Assembly: GCF_026712185.1 (NCBI RefSeq) | Contig: NZ_JAPPUX010000004.1 | Location: 620,001 to 684,000 of the forward strand | Direction: 5' to 3' | Source of the DNA: Nocardioides pini | GTDB taxonomy: Bacteria > Actinomycetota > Actinomycetes > Propionibacteriales > Nocardioidaceae | DNA: 64,000 nt | Shown here: in pieces, positions 35,626 through 47,867 of the stretch | How positions within the stretch are numbered: the first letter of the stretch is position 1 | How the letters are laid out: every line of letters starts with the position of its first letter | Program-made: the position numbers and the translations under genes | Notes under the pieces: model-generated | Databases searched by the model: none | Seen by the model: the letters and a program-made list of their open reading frames with translations, nothing else | What the model was told of the DNA's origin: nothing

Positions 35626-36222
35626 GTGAGCCCAGCACGCGAGGAGCTGTCGCCGCGCCGCCGGCAGATCCTGGCGGCGGCGACGACCGTGCTGGCGCAG
35701 CAGGGCAACCGCGGGCTCACCCACCGTGCTGTCGACCGCGAGGCCGGACTGTCCGAGGGCAGCTCGTCGGCGTACTTCCGCACCCGCGACGCGCTGCTCC
35801 GCGCCCTCGGCGACGTGGTCGCGGACCGGCTGGCCGCGGACGTGGCCGCGCTGGGCACGCGCCTGGCGTCGTGTCCCGGCGACCACGAGCGCGCCGTGGC
35901 GGAGGTGTCCCGGCTGTTCTCGCGCTGGCTCGGCGAGCCGGACCTGCTGGCCGCCCGGCTCGAGCTGACGGTGGCCGCGACCCGCGACGCGGCCCTCGCC
36001 GAGCGCTTCACCCAGTGGCGTGACGACCTCGTCCGCACCGTGCGCGGGGTGCTGGAGGCGGCGGACCAGGACGGCGGCGACTCGGCCGAGACCCTCGTCG
36101 CGGCGCTCGACGGCGTCCTGCTCGCCTCGCTCCTGCTGCCCCCGCGGCGTCGGCGCGCCTTCGTCAGCGCGAGCGTCGAGCAGCTGCTCTCCGGGCTCGG
36201 CCCCAACCCTGCGCAGACCTGA
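35626..36222 (+). CDS. TetR family transcriptional regulator
   Basis: A 198-residue protein. The N-terminal helix-turn-helix covers residues 11-55 (RRRQILAAATTVLAQQGNRGLTHRAVDREAG), followed by a helical ligand domain. The start is GTG at 35626. It is divergent from the 60-residue membrane peptide, with tandem palindromes between, and 62 bases upstream of a thiolase gene. The second position suggests that it might respond to an acyl-CoA or related hydrophobic compound, though the operators sit on the peptide side. Confidence 0.9.
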   Translation: MSPAREELSPRRRQILAAATTVLAQQGNRGLTHRAVDREAGLSEGSSSAYFRTRDALLRALGDVVADRLAADVAALGTRLASCPGDHERAVAEVSRLFSRWLGEPDLLAARLELTVAATRDAALAERFTQWRDDLVRTVRGVLEAADQDGGDSAETLVAALDGVLLASLLLPPRRRRAFVSASVEQLLSGLGPNPAQT

Positions 36223-36283
36223 CCGGGCGGCCGGACTAGGGTGCGCGGAGACCGTGCAACCGCCCAGTGACCCGGAGTTCCCC

Positions 36284-37498
36284 ATGCCCGAGGCAGTGAT
36301 CGTTTCCGCAGCGCGCACCCCCATCGGGCGCGCCAACAAGGGCTCGCTCAAGGACGTCCGTCCAGACGACCTGACCGTCCTCGCCGTGCAGGCCGCGCTG
36401 GACAAGATCCCCGACCTCGACCCCACCACGATCGAGGACCTGCTCCTCGGCTGCGGCCTGCCCGGGGGCGAGTCCGGCAACAACATGGCGCGGGTCGTCA
36501 CCACCCTGCTCGGCCTCGAGGTCCCCGGCGCGACCATCACCCGCTACTGCTCCTCGTCGGTGCAGACGACCCGGATGGCGTTCCACGCGATCAAGGCGGG
36601 CGAGGGCGACATCTTCGTCTCGGCGGGCGTCGAGACCGTGTCCCGCTTCGCCAAGGGCACGTCCGACCACATCCCCGACACCCGCAACCCGCTCTTCGCC
36701 GAGGCGGGAGCCCGCACCGACGAGATGGCCCAGGGCGGCCAGGACTGGCACGACCCGCGCGAGGACGGCCGACTCCCCGACATCTACATCGCGATGGGCC
36801 AGACCGCCGAGAACGTCGCCCGGCTGCGCGGGCTGGACCGCAAGGAGCTCGACGAGTTCGCCGTCCGCTCGCAGAACCTCGCCGAGAAGGCGATCGCCGA
36901 CGGCTTCTGGGAGCGCGAGATCACCCCGGTGACCACGCCCGACGGCACGGTCGTGACGAAGGACGACGGCCCCCGCGCCGGGGTGACGTACGACGCCATC
37001 GCGGGCCTCGACCCGGTCTTCCGTCCCGACGGCGTCGTCACCGCCGGCAACTGCTGCGCGCTCAACGACGGTGCCGCGGCGGTCGTGGTCATGTCCGACA
37101 CCAAGGCGGCCGAGCTCGGCCTGACCCCGCTGGCGCGGATCGTGTCCACCGGCGTCTCCGCCCTCTCCCCCGAGATCATGGGCCTCGGCCCCGTCGAGGC
37201 CACCAAGAAGGCGCTGGCGCACGCCGGCATGAGCATCGGCGACATCGACCTGGTGGAGATCAACGAGGCCTTCGCCGCCCAGGTGGTCCCGTCCTACCAG
37301 GACCTCGGCATCGACCTCGACCGGCTCAACGTCAACGGCGGCGCGATCGCCGTCGGGCACCCCTTCGGCATGACCGGCGCCCGGCTGCAGAACACGATGC
37401 TCAACAGCCTCGACTGGCACGACAAGTCGACCGGTCTCATCACGATGTGCGTCGGCGGCGGCCAGGGCATGGCGATGATCCTCGAGCGGCTCTCCTGA
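36284..37498 (+). CDS. Acetyl-CoA C-acyltransferase (thiolase)
   Basis: A 404-residue thiolase. The acyl-binding cysteine is C89 in TRYCSSSVQ, with H359 in GGAIAVGHPFGMTGA and C389 in TMCVGGGQG. The family catalyses the last step of fatty-acid beta-oxidation or acetoacetyl-CoA formation; degradative use is more likely as no ketone-body or polyhydroxybutyrate gene is adjacent. It lies between a TetR and a MarR regulator on the same strand. Confidence 0.95.
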   Translation: MPEAVIVSAARTPIGRANKGSLKDVRPDDLTVLAVQAALDKIPDLDPTTIEDLLLGCGLPGGESGNNMARVVTTLLGLEVPGATITRYCSSSVQTTRMAFHAIKAGEGDIFVSAGVETVSRFAKGTSDHIPDTRNPLFAEAGARTDEMAQGGQDWHDPREDGRLPDIYIAMGQTAENVARLRGLDRKELDEFAVRSQNLAEKAIADGFWEREITPVTTPDGTVVTKDDGPRAGVTYDAIAGLDPVFRPDGVVTAGNCCALNDGAAAVVVMSDTKAAELGLTPLARIVSTGVSALSPEIMGLGPVEATKKALAHAGMSIGDIDLVEINEAFAAQVVPSYQDLGIDLDRLNVNGGAIAVGHPFGMTGARLQNTMLNSLDWHDKSTGLITMCVGGGQGMAMILERLS

Positions 37499-37533
37499 CG
37501 CGTTCGCGGCTCCGGCAGCACTACGCTTGCCCC

Positions 37534-38028
37534 ATGACGGGGACGGCGGAGCCGCGATGGCTCGACGACGACCAGCAGCACTCCTGGCGCGCCCTGATGA
37601 TGGGGTTCACCCTGCTCGAGGAGCGCCTCGACGACGACCTGCGGCGTGAGTTCAACATGTCCCTGACCGAGTACGAGGTCCTGGTCCGCCTGTCCGAGCG
37701 CCCGGGCCGGGCGATGCGGATGGCGCAGCTCGCCGACGCGATGGCGCACTCGCGCAGCCGGGTGACCCACACCGTCGCCCGGATGGAGGCGGTCGGCTAT
37801 GTCACCCGCGGCACGACGCCCGAGGACGGGCGCGGCGTCGTGGCGACCATGACCGACCAGGGCTACGACCTGCTCGTGCGAGCGGCGCCGTGCCACGTGG
37901 AGAGCGTGCGGCGCAACATCGTCGACCTCGTCCCGGCCGAGGACTTCGCCGCCGTCGGCCGGGTCTTCGACCGGGTGGCCGACCACCTCGTCAACCGGCA
38001 CCCGGAGTCGGAGATCCGCCAGTCCTGA
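37534..38028 (+). CDS. MarR family transcriptional regulator
   Basis: A 164-residue winged-helix regulator. Recognition helix region MRMAQLADAMAHSRSRVTHTVARME lies at about 67-91, followed by the wing DGRGVVATMTDQG. The ATG at 37534 is 35 bases after the thiolase stop, and the two could be co-transcribed. The ligand is unknown. A strong hairpin follows the gene. Confidence 0.9.
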   Translation: MTGTAEPRWLDDDQQHSWRALMMGFTLLEERLDDDLRREFNMSLTEYEVLVRLSERPGRAMRMAQLADAMAHSRSRVTHTVARMEAVGYVTRGTTPEDGRGVVATMTDQGYDLLVRAAPCHVESVRRNIVDLVPAEDFAAVGRVFDRVADHLVNRHPESEIRQS

Positions 38029-38064
38029 GCGCGCGCCGGGTCTCGATGCCGGCCCGGCCGAGTC

Positions 38065-38094
38065 CAGCCGGCCGCTGGTTCCCGCGGCCGGCTG
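38065..38094. terminator. Bidirectional terminator between the MarR gene and ettA
   Basis: A perfect 11-bp stem, CAGCCGGCCGC with GCGGCCGGCTG, with an 8-base loop, between convergent genes. Confidence 0.8.
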
Positions 38095-38103
38095 CGCGTC
38101 ACC

Positions 38104-39786
<1,683 letters not shown>

Positions 39787-39852
39787 GCGGGCGAGCCTAC
39801 GGTGAAGCGCCCGTGCCCCGACAATCGCAGTGGTCGCACGCGACCGCCCGGC

Positions 39853-40314
39853 TCACGCCGCCCGGACCGGCTGCTCCACCACGGCCTCCACCACGGCCTC
39901 CGCCCCGGCCGCGGACGCGGTGGCCGGGGTGGCCTCCGACGGGGTCGCGGGCGACGTCACCGGGACCGCGCGGGTGAGGACCGTCGTGCCGTGGGCGAGG
40001 TCGTGACCCACCGCGCTCGCCACGACCTCGAGGGACGTCTGGGGCTTGCCGTCACGCTCCCAGACGTCGGCGACCAGCCTGCCGTGCACGACGACGGGCT
40101 CGCCGCTGGCGAGCGAGCTCGCGACGTGGCGGCCGAGGCGGTTCCACGCCTTGACGGTGTGCCACGACGTGGTGCCCTTGACCCACTCGCCGTCGCGATA
40201 GCGCGTCGGGGTGCAGGCCACCCGGAAGGTCGCGACGGCTCGCCCGTCGGTGAGCTCGCGCAGCGTGACCTCGCCGCCGATCCAGCCGGCGAGGGTGATC
40301 TGGGTGTCGTTCAT
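39853..40314 (-). CDS. ssb: Single-stranded DNA-binding protein, paralogue without the acidic tip
   Basis: A 153-residue protein. The OB fold (about 1-105) has the SSB pattern: TLAGWIGGEVTLREL, FRVACTPTRYRDGEWV, SWHTVKAWNRLGRHVASSL and a SGEPVVVHGRL strand. The tail is Ala/Pro/Thr-rich and ends in VVEQPVRAA; the acidic tip (usually DDDIPF) that recruits repair and replication proteins is missing. This suggests a secondary SSB like those made for competence or special conditions, not the replicative one. AGGAGG lies 7 bases before the ATG. Confidence 0.9.
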   Translation of the reverse strand: MNDTQITLAGWIGGEVTLRELTDGRAVATFRVACTPTRYRDGEWVKGTTSWHTVKAWNRLGRHVASSLASGEPVVVHGRLVADVWERDGKPQTSLEVVASAVGHDLAHGTTVLTRAVPVTSPATPSEATPATASAAGAEAVVEAVVEQPVRAA

Positions 40315-40508
40315 CGAGGTGCCTCCTGGTGTCCGCGGCAGCGGGCCCGCCGCGCTGCTCCAAGGTTCGGCGGCCGGGCCGACAGCACACGCCGATCGGA
40401 CGACCGGCCTGTGGAGAACCCGCCGGCGCAGCAGGGTGTGGATGCCTGGTGGCCCCCGACCACCCGTGCCGGTCACGACCGCCGCACGTGCGCGGGCTCG
40501 GCAGGCGC
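40315..40508. other. Intergenic region between ssb and the YfjP-like GTPase
   Basis: The 194 bases contain no supported gene. They must carry the ssb promoter; no operator-like repeat was noticed. Confidence 0.4.
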
Positions 40509-42164
40509 TCAGCGCAGGGCGGTCGCCAGTCCCTCGCGGACCGTGGCGTAGGAGGCGAGCTCGGCCTGGATCGGCTGCACGACCATCTCCTCGGAGACCT
40601 CGGAGATCGCGTCGCGCAGCCGCTTGTCGGCCGCGCGGGCGCGCGACCTGGCCGTGAGCGCGACCAGCCAGCGGCAGACCAGGGCGAGGAGCACGCCGAG
40701 GACGATCCCGCCGAGCAGCAGCAGCGTGGGCAGCGGGAAGGCGCCGACCTCCGGCGTCGGGGGCTCGGGCAGCCGGGCGTAGGACCCCAGGGCGAGGAGC
40801 GCGAGCCATCCCGCACCGACGAGCGCGGCGAGGACGAGGAGGTACTGCAGGACGCGCACCAGGCCGGCCCAGGCGGGGATCTTCGTCGCGCCGAGGTCGG
40901 TGGAGGCGACGGCGCGGTCGAGGCGGTCACCGAGGTCCGGCAGCCGGGACACCGAGGCCGCGCGCACGGCGCTGGCCCAGGACGGCGCCATCCCCTCCCC
41001 CACCTGGTCGGCCAGCGCCCGCACCTCGGTGTCGACGCGAGCGCGCTGCACGCCGGTCGCGTGCGGCACGGACGTGCGGGCGGTGCCGGTGAGCTCCTTG
41101 CCGGCCGCACCGAGGTCGAGGTGGAGACGTTTGAGCGGGTCGGGCTTGAGGCGCGAGAACCACGCCGTGACGGGCCAGCCGGTCGCGCGGTTGGCACGCA
41201 TCCGGGTCGAGTCGGCCACCGCCTTCACGACCGTCGGGACGCCGGCCGCCTCGGCGAAGGCGTCGTCGAGCGCGGCGACGCGCTCCTTGGACAGGGTCGG
41301 CACCTTGCCCGTGCCGGTCGCGGCCTCGAGGCGCTGGGCCGCGGACCGCACGTCGGCCTCGAGCCTGGAGCGGGTGACCTTCTTCTCCGCCACGCGCTTG
41401 GCGATCATCGCGCGGAGCTCCTGGATGCCCCAGCCCTGGCGGGCGCTGACCGGCAGCACCGGGACCCCGTGGAGGCCGTCGGCCTCGAGCAGGCGGCGCA
41501 CGTCGTCGACCATGCCGGCGCGACGGTCCTCGGGCACCGTGTCGATGTGGTTGAGCACCACCAGCATCACGTCCTCGTGCCCGGCGAGGGGCTTGAGGAA
41601 CCGGTCGTGGATGGCGGCGTCGGCGTACTTCTGCGGGTCGAGGACCCACACCATCATGTCGGCGAGCTGCACGAGCCGCTCGACCTCGAGGTGGTGCGAC
41701 ACCTCCGTGGAGTCGTGGTCGGGCAGGTCGAGCAGCACCACGCCGCGCATCTCGACGTCCTCGTCGGCCTTCGACAGCATCGAGTCGCGCGTCACCTGGT
41801 GGCGGGCGGGGATGCCGAGCCACTCCAGCAGCTCCTCGGCGCCCTGCTTGCCCCACACGACTGCGGTGGCCCACGAGGTGGTGGGACGGCGTACGCCGAC
41901 CGCGGCCAGCTCGAGGCCGCTCAGCGCGTTGAAGGTGGAGGACTTGCCGGAGCCGGTGGCGCCGCCGAGGGCGACCACCGTGTGCTCGGCGGACAGCTTG
42001 AGGCGGCTGGAGGCGCGGGCGGCCACGGCGGTGGCGTCGTCGACCACGGCGTCGTCGACCCGGCCACGGGCCGCCTCGGCGGCGCGCTCGAGTCCCTCGA
42101 CGCGCGCGCCGATGTCAGAGCTCCTGGTGACCAGCTTCTTGGCCCCTTCGAGCAACGACGTCAT
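40509..42164 (-). CDS. YfjP-like dynamin-family membrane GTPase
   Basis: A 551-residue GTPase. G1 is VALGGATGSGKSSTFNAL (near residue 70), G3 is LLDLPDHDS, G4 is the NKxD variant LNHID. A long helical region follows, then two transmembrane helices in a hairpin near the C-terminus (YLLVLAALVGAGWLALLAL and LLLLGGIVLGVLLALVCRWLV) as in bacterial dynamin-like proteins. The start is ATG at 42164 with GGGGAACAC before it; a TTG at 42206 is also in frame. It directly follows the next GTPase and probably works with it as a pair. Confidence 0.88.
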   Translation of the reverse strand: MTSLLEGAKKLVTRSSDIGARVEGLERAAEAARGRVDDAVVDDATAVAARASSRLKLSAEHTVVALGGATGSGKSSTFNALSGLELAAVGVRRPTTSWATAVVWGKQGAEELLEWLGIPARHQVTRDSMLSKADEDVEMRGVVLLDLPDHDSTEVSHHLEVERLVQLADMMVWVLDPQKYADAAIHDRFLKPLAGHEDVMLVVLNHIDTVPEDRRAGMVDDVRRLLEADGLHGVPVLPVSARQGWGIQELRAMIAKRVAEKKVTRSRLEADVRSAAQRLEAATGTGKVPTLSKERVAALDDAFAEAAGVPTVVKAVADSTRMRANRATGWPVTAWFSRLKPDPLKRLHLDLGAAGKELTGTARTSVPHATGVQRARVDTEVRALADQVGEGMAPSWASAVRAASVSRLPDLGDRLDRAVASTDLGATKIPAWAGLVRVLQYLLVLAALVGAGWLALLALGSYARLPEPPTPEVGAFPLPTLLLLGGIVLGVLLALVCRWLVALTARSRARAADKRLRDAISEVSEEMVVQPIQAELASYATVREGLATALR

Positions 42165-42208
42165 GTGTTCCCCATCGTCTCTCCGCGTGGTGGTGCTGTG
42201 CCCCAACC

Positions 42209-44077
42209 CTAGGGGGCGTCACCCTCGCCGCCCGACACCCGGGGAGGCTCGTCCGTCGCGGCCGCTGCCACGTCCGGGGCCCGGCGTGCCGAGGCGAAGC
42301 GCAGGTCGTCGACCTTGCGCGCGGCGGCGCGCATGCGCTCCGGCGTCTCGGGCGAGACCTCGAGAGTGTCGAGCAGGTCGGTGTAGCGGCGGCGCTCGGC
42401 GTCGAGCAGGTCGCGCATGGACGCCTCGAGCCGCTGGCGGGCGCGCTCGGCCAGCGAGCGCACGGCCTGGTCACCGAAGACGGCCTCGAGCAGCTTCTGG
42501 CCGAGGATCGCGGACCCGCCGGCGATGCCGGCCTCCGCGCCCGTCACCCCCGCGGTGTGGGCGAACACGACGACCATGAGGGCCACGGACAGGCCGTTGA
42601 CGCCGAAGGCGAGGAACCGTGCGGTCGAGCGCTTCTCGGCGCCCTCGGTGCGGACCATGTCGAGCACGTCGGACTGCCAGTCGCGGACCGCGCGCTCGGC
42701 GCGGCGGCGGAAGTCGCGCGACGCCCGCCCGAGGTCCTCCCCGGCGTCGCGCAGCAGGATCTGCCCCGCGGCGGTGCTGCGCCACGAGGCCTCGGCGCGC
42801 TCGGCGGCGGCCTCGGCGTGCTCGAGGATGAGCGTCTCGAGACCCGACTCGACCGCCACGGTGACCCGCTCGGCCTGTTGCGGCTTGCCCTTCACGGCGT
42901 TGACGACGCGGTCCCTGATCCAGCCGACGCGGGTCTCCAGAGAGCGCAGCAGCTCGCCGGTGCCGACGAACTCCTGCCAGCGCGCGAGCACCTCGCCGCG
43001 CAGCAGGGTGCCGTCGGCGGACGCCTCGCCCACGGCCGTCACGGCCCGGTCGTAGGCGTCGTTGGCGTCCTCGCGCAGGCGGCGCACGGAGTCGACCTGC
43101 TCGGTCGCGGCATCCGCCACCGAGTGCGTACGACGGGCGAGCGTGCGGATCGCGCCGTCGAGGGTCTGCTGCACCACCGACTGGCGTGCCTCCTGGTCGT
43201 CGGCCAGCGCGCGGAGCCACTGTCGGATCTCCATCACCGACGACGAAGGGAGCAGTCCCATGTCGGACACCTCGCCCTCCTCGACGACGAAGAGCGGGGA
43301 GTCCTTGAGACCACGGCTGGCGAGCATGCGGGCCAGGTGGGTGGTGATGGTGTCGACGGCCTCGGGCGGGGTGCGGTCGAGGACGATGGCGACGGCCGCC
43401 GAGCGGTCCGCGGCCTTGCGGAGGAAGTCCCACGGCACCTGGTCGGCGTAGCGCGCGGCCGAGGTGACGAAGAGCCACAGGTCGGCGGCGGCGAGCAGCT
43501 GCGCCGCCAGGACCCGGTTCTGCTCCTCCACCGAGTCGATGTCGGGGGCGTCGAGGACGGCGAGGCCCGGCGCCATGACGGGCGACGGCACGAGCTGCAG
43601 GGCGCCGGGGTCGTTGGTCTGGCGGCTGACCCGCTCGAGCTCGGGCAGCAGGCGGTCCTGGCCGAACCACTTCGCGTCGTCGGGGTGGTGCACGAGGACG
43701 GGCGAGCGGGTGGTGGGGCGCAGCACCCCGGGCGTGGTGACGCGGGTGCCGACGAGGGAGTTGACCAGGGTCGACTTGCCGGCCCCCGTGGAGCCGCCGA
43801 CGACCGCGAGCAGCGGGGCCTCGAGGGTCATCAGTCGCGGGATGACGTAGTCCTCGAGCTGGTCGACCATCTCGGCACGCGCGGCCCGCTGCTCCTCGGC
43901 GCCCGGCAGCTCGAGCGGCAGCCGCGCCTCCTGCAGGGCACCTCGCAGGCGCACCAGCGCGGTGACCATCGCGGTCGTGGCGTCGGACTCGCGGCGCTGG
44001 TCGGGAGCCGGACCGGAAGCCGGTTCGGGCGCCGGGCCCGGGGCCCGGCCGGAGGTCGCGTCGTCGTCGGGGCTCAT
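42209..44077 (-). CDS. Dynamin-family GTPase, partner of the downstream GTPase
   Basis: A 622-residue protein. G1 VVGGSTGAGKSTLVNSLVG lies near residue 90 and G3 is LAVLDAPDIDS. The G4 position (VLDRTPPE) departs from NKxD. A long helical stalk region follows, with a hydrophobic segment near 510-550 (FLAFGVNGLSVALMVVVFAHT). The ATG at 44077 overlaps the PrsW stop by ATGA. The frame extending further upstream is antisense to prsW. Paired bacterial dynamins remodel membranes in sporulation septa, antibiotic stress or phage defence; which applies here is unknown. Confidence 0.87.
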   Translation of the reverse strand: MSPDDDATSGRAPGPAPEPASGPAPDQRRESDATTAMVTALVRLRGALQEARLPLELPGAEEQRAARAEMVDQLEDYVIPRLMTLEAPLLAVVGGSTGAGKSTLVNSLVGTRVTTPGVLRPTTRSPVLVHHPDDAKWFGQDRLLPELERVSRQTNDPGALQLVPSPVMAPGLAVLDAPDIDSVEEQNRVLAAQLLAAADLWLFVTSAARYADQVPWDFLRKAADRSAAVAIVLDRTPPEAVDTITTHLARMLASRGLKDSPLFVVEEGEVSDMGLLPSSSVMEIRQWLRALADDQEARQSVVQQTLDGAIRTLARRTHSVADAATEQVDSVRRLREDANDAYDRAVTAVGEASADGTLLRGEVLARWQEFVGTGELLRSLETRVGWIRDRVVNAVKGKPQQAERVTVAVESGLETLILEHAEAAAERAEASWRSTAAGQILLRDAGEDLGRASRDFRRRAERAVRDWQSDVLDMVRTEGAEKRSTARFLAFGVNGLSVALMVVVFAHTAGVTGAEAGIAGGSAILGQKLLEAVFGDQAVRSLAERARQRLEASMRDLLDAERRRYTDLLDTLEVSPETPERMRAAARKVDDLRFASARRAPDVAAAATDEPPRVSGGEGDAP

Positions 44078-45192
44078 CGCGTGGGCACCACCTGTCCGGG
44101 GAAGGAGATGTAGGGGCGGATCCGACGCAGGTCCTCGACGTGCTCCTGGCCGCGCAGGGAGAAGTCGGGCGGCGCCGTGCCGCGCAGGTAGCGGTGGTGG
44201 AGGTAGCCGAGCTCGATGGCGGCGGCCTGGTACTCGCGCATGGCCCGCTCGGCGAGCGGGCCTCCCCGCTGGCGGGCCCAGCGGCGGGCGTGCCGGCGCG
44301 CGCGCAGGTCGACGAGCCACGGGATGTCCGTGGCCGGCAGCAGGCCGCGGTCCGCGGCGTCCTGCAGTGCCTCGGCGAGCAGGGGGCCCTCGGACCGGCG
44401 CCGGTAGACCGCGAAGGCCACGACGCCGAGGAAGACGGGGAACATCAGCGTGCCGTAGACGACCAGGAAGTGGCCGGTGCCGGACACCGTCGAGGAGTTC
44501 CAGACGCCGTGGAGGAGGGCGGCCAGCGCCAGCCCGACGACGGGCGCGAGGAGTCGCACCCACAGGCGTCGCGAGGCGATCGCGAGACCCACCCCGATGC
44601 CGATGAACGCGGTGAAGAACGGGTGGGCGAACGGGCTGATCAGGCAGCGCACGACGAAGGTCGAGGTCAGTGCGGTGGTGCCGCCCGGACCCAGCCCGTC
44701 GGTGCCGTCGTAGGCGGCCGCGAGGTAGAGGATGTTCTCGGTGTAGGCGAACCCGATGCCCACCATCCCGGCGTAGACGATGCCGTCGAGCACGCCGTCG
44801 AGCTCGTGGCGGCGCCACCACAGGAGCAGGAAGAGGAAGGCCCCCTTGGTGACCTCCTCGCTGACGGGGGCGACGACGCCGAGGACGTCACGCTCGGTGG
44901 CGCCGCCGGCGAAGCCGATGCCCTGGAACACGATGGCGGCACCGGTGGCGGCGAACGCGCCCCAGAGCAGGCCGGCGACGAGGAGGTTGCGCGGCTCGGG
45001 CTCGTAGCGGTCGAGCCACATGAAGCAGCCGACGAGCGGACCGACCGGGACCGCGGCGAGGAGGGCGGCCAGCGCGAGGGAGCCGGGGGCGCCGGACAGC
45101 GCGACGACGACCGCCATGACGACCCCACCGAGCAGCACCAGTGCGGCCACCACGACGGTGAACGCGACACTGTCGCGGCGGCCTCGTCTCAT
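44074..45192 (-). CDS. PrsW-family intramembrane metalloprotease
   Basis: A 372-residue, multi-pass membrane protein (about eight helices up to residue 270). The conserved glutamates lie in APVSEEVTKG (E112, E113). GIGFAYTENI, HPFFTAFIGIGVG and LLHGVWN carry the other family motifs, including the putative metal-binding histidines. PrsW proteases cut membrane anti-sigma factors (first described for RsiW). No anti-sigma factor is adjacent. The C-terminal 95 residues form a cytosolic domain. It is the first gene of the run prsW - dynamin - YfjP GTPase. Confidence 0.9.
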   Translation of the reverse strand: MRRGRRDSVAFTVVVAALVLLGGVVMAVVVALSGAPGSLALAALLAAVPVGPLVGCFMWLDRYEPEPRNLLVAGLLWGAFAATGAAIVFQGIGFAGGATERDVLGVVAPVSEEVTKGAFLFLLLWWRRHELDGVLDGIVYAGMVGIGFAYTENILYLAAAYDGTDGLGPGGTTALTSTFVVRCLISPFAHPFFTAFIGIGVGLAIASRRLWVRLLAPVVGLALAALLHGVWNSSTVSGTGHFLVVYGTLMFPVFLGVVAFAVYRRRSEGPLLAEALQDAADRGLLPATDIPWLVDLRARRHARRWARQRGGPLAERAMREYQAAAIELGYLHHRYLRGTAPPDFSLRGQEHVEDLRRIRPYISFPGQVVPTR

Positions 45193-45298
45193 GCTCCGAC
45201 CCTAACGGAGCGGCCACTTCCGACCGGCCCCGCCGCACCCCTTCGGGGGACGCCCGATCGGCTCCGTACGGGCCGGTGCCCCGGCGTACAGTGACCGC

Positions 45299-46700
<1,402 letters not shown>

Positions 46701-46708
<8 letters not shown>

Positions 46709-47864
46709 CCGGGCGCCGGCGCCCAGCCTCACCATCGTCGACGGGGTGCCGCGCTGCCACCACTTCGACGCGTTCCGCTGCCGTTCCTGCACCCTCCTCG
46801 GCACCCCGCGCGACCGGCAGCTCTCCGACAAGGAGGCGCACGCGCGCTCGCTGGTCGGCTCGCCGGTGTGGCTGCCCACCGTCGCGGGCGCGGACGCGCG
46901 GTTCCGCAACAAGGCCAAGATGGTGGTCGGCGGCACCGTCGACGCGCCGACCCTGGGGATCCTCGACCGCGACCTGGCGGGGATCGACCTGCACGACTGC
47001 GGCCTGCACTCCGACGGCCTGCGGGCGACCCTCGACCGCCTGGCCGGCTGGATCCGCGACGCCGGCCTGGTGCCGTACGACGTCGCGGCGCGCGCCGGCG
47101 AGCTCAAGCACGTCCTGCTCACCGAGTCGCCCGACGGCGAGATGATGCTCCGGCTCGTGCTGAGGTCGACGGCCCTGGAGGCGCGCGTCCGGTCCCGCCT
47201 GCCCGCGCTGCTCGAGGCGGTGCCGGCGCTGCGGGTGGTGACGATCAACGTCCAGCCCGAGCACAAGGCCGTGCTGGAGGGGGAGCGCGAGATCGTGCTG
47301 ACCGAGGCCGCGACGCTGCCGATGCGGCTGGCCACCGGGGTCACGCTCCGGCTGGGCCCACGGTCGTTCTTCCAGACCAACACCGCGGTCGCCGAGGCCC
47401 TCTACGACCAGGCGTGGACGTGGGTGCGCGACCTGCCGGAGGTACGCACCGTCTGGGACCTCTACTGCGGCGTCGGGGGGTTCGCGCTGCACCTCGCCGG
47501 GCCGGGGCGGGACGTGCGCGGCGTCGAGGTCTCCGCTGACGCCGTCGCGGCCGCCGGCGCCACGGCGTCCGAGCTCGGCGTCTCGGCGGAGTTCGTCGCC
47601 GCCGACGCGACGGCGTACGCCCTCGCTTCCGACGTCGTCCCGGACCTCGTCGTGGTCAACCCGCCCCGCCGCGGCATCGGCCCCGACCTCGCCGGCTGGC
47701 TCGAGAGGTCAGGCGTGCGTCATGTCGTCTACTCCTCGTGCAACGCCGAGTCGCTGGCACGCGACCTCGCGCTGATGCCGTCGCTCCGCCCGGTCGAGGC
47801 ACGGGTGCTCGACATGTTCCCGCACACCACGCACTACGAGGTGATGGTGCTGCTCGCGCGGTGA
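46701..47864 (+). CDS. rlmC: 23S rRNA (uracil-C5)-methyltransferase, RlmC type
   Basis: A 387-residue TrmA-family enzyme. The iron-sulfur cysteines are at C19, C27, C30 (CHHFDAFRCRSC) and a fourth near 98. The SAM site is VWDLYCGVGGFAL and the catalytic cysteine sits in YSSCNAESLARDL. The absence of a TRAM domain and the short N-terminus fit RlmC rather than RlmD. The start is GTG at 46701, overlapping the pepP stop by eight bases. Confidence 0.9.
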
Positions 47865-47867
47865 GGC

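Noticed and set aside
42209-44821. An 870-residue version of the dynamin-like GTPase
   Set aside because: The extra ~248 residues overlap prsW in another frame and are Arg/Pro-rich noise. The ATG at 44077 with an ATGA overlap is the better start.
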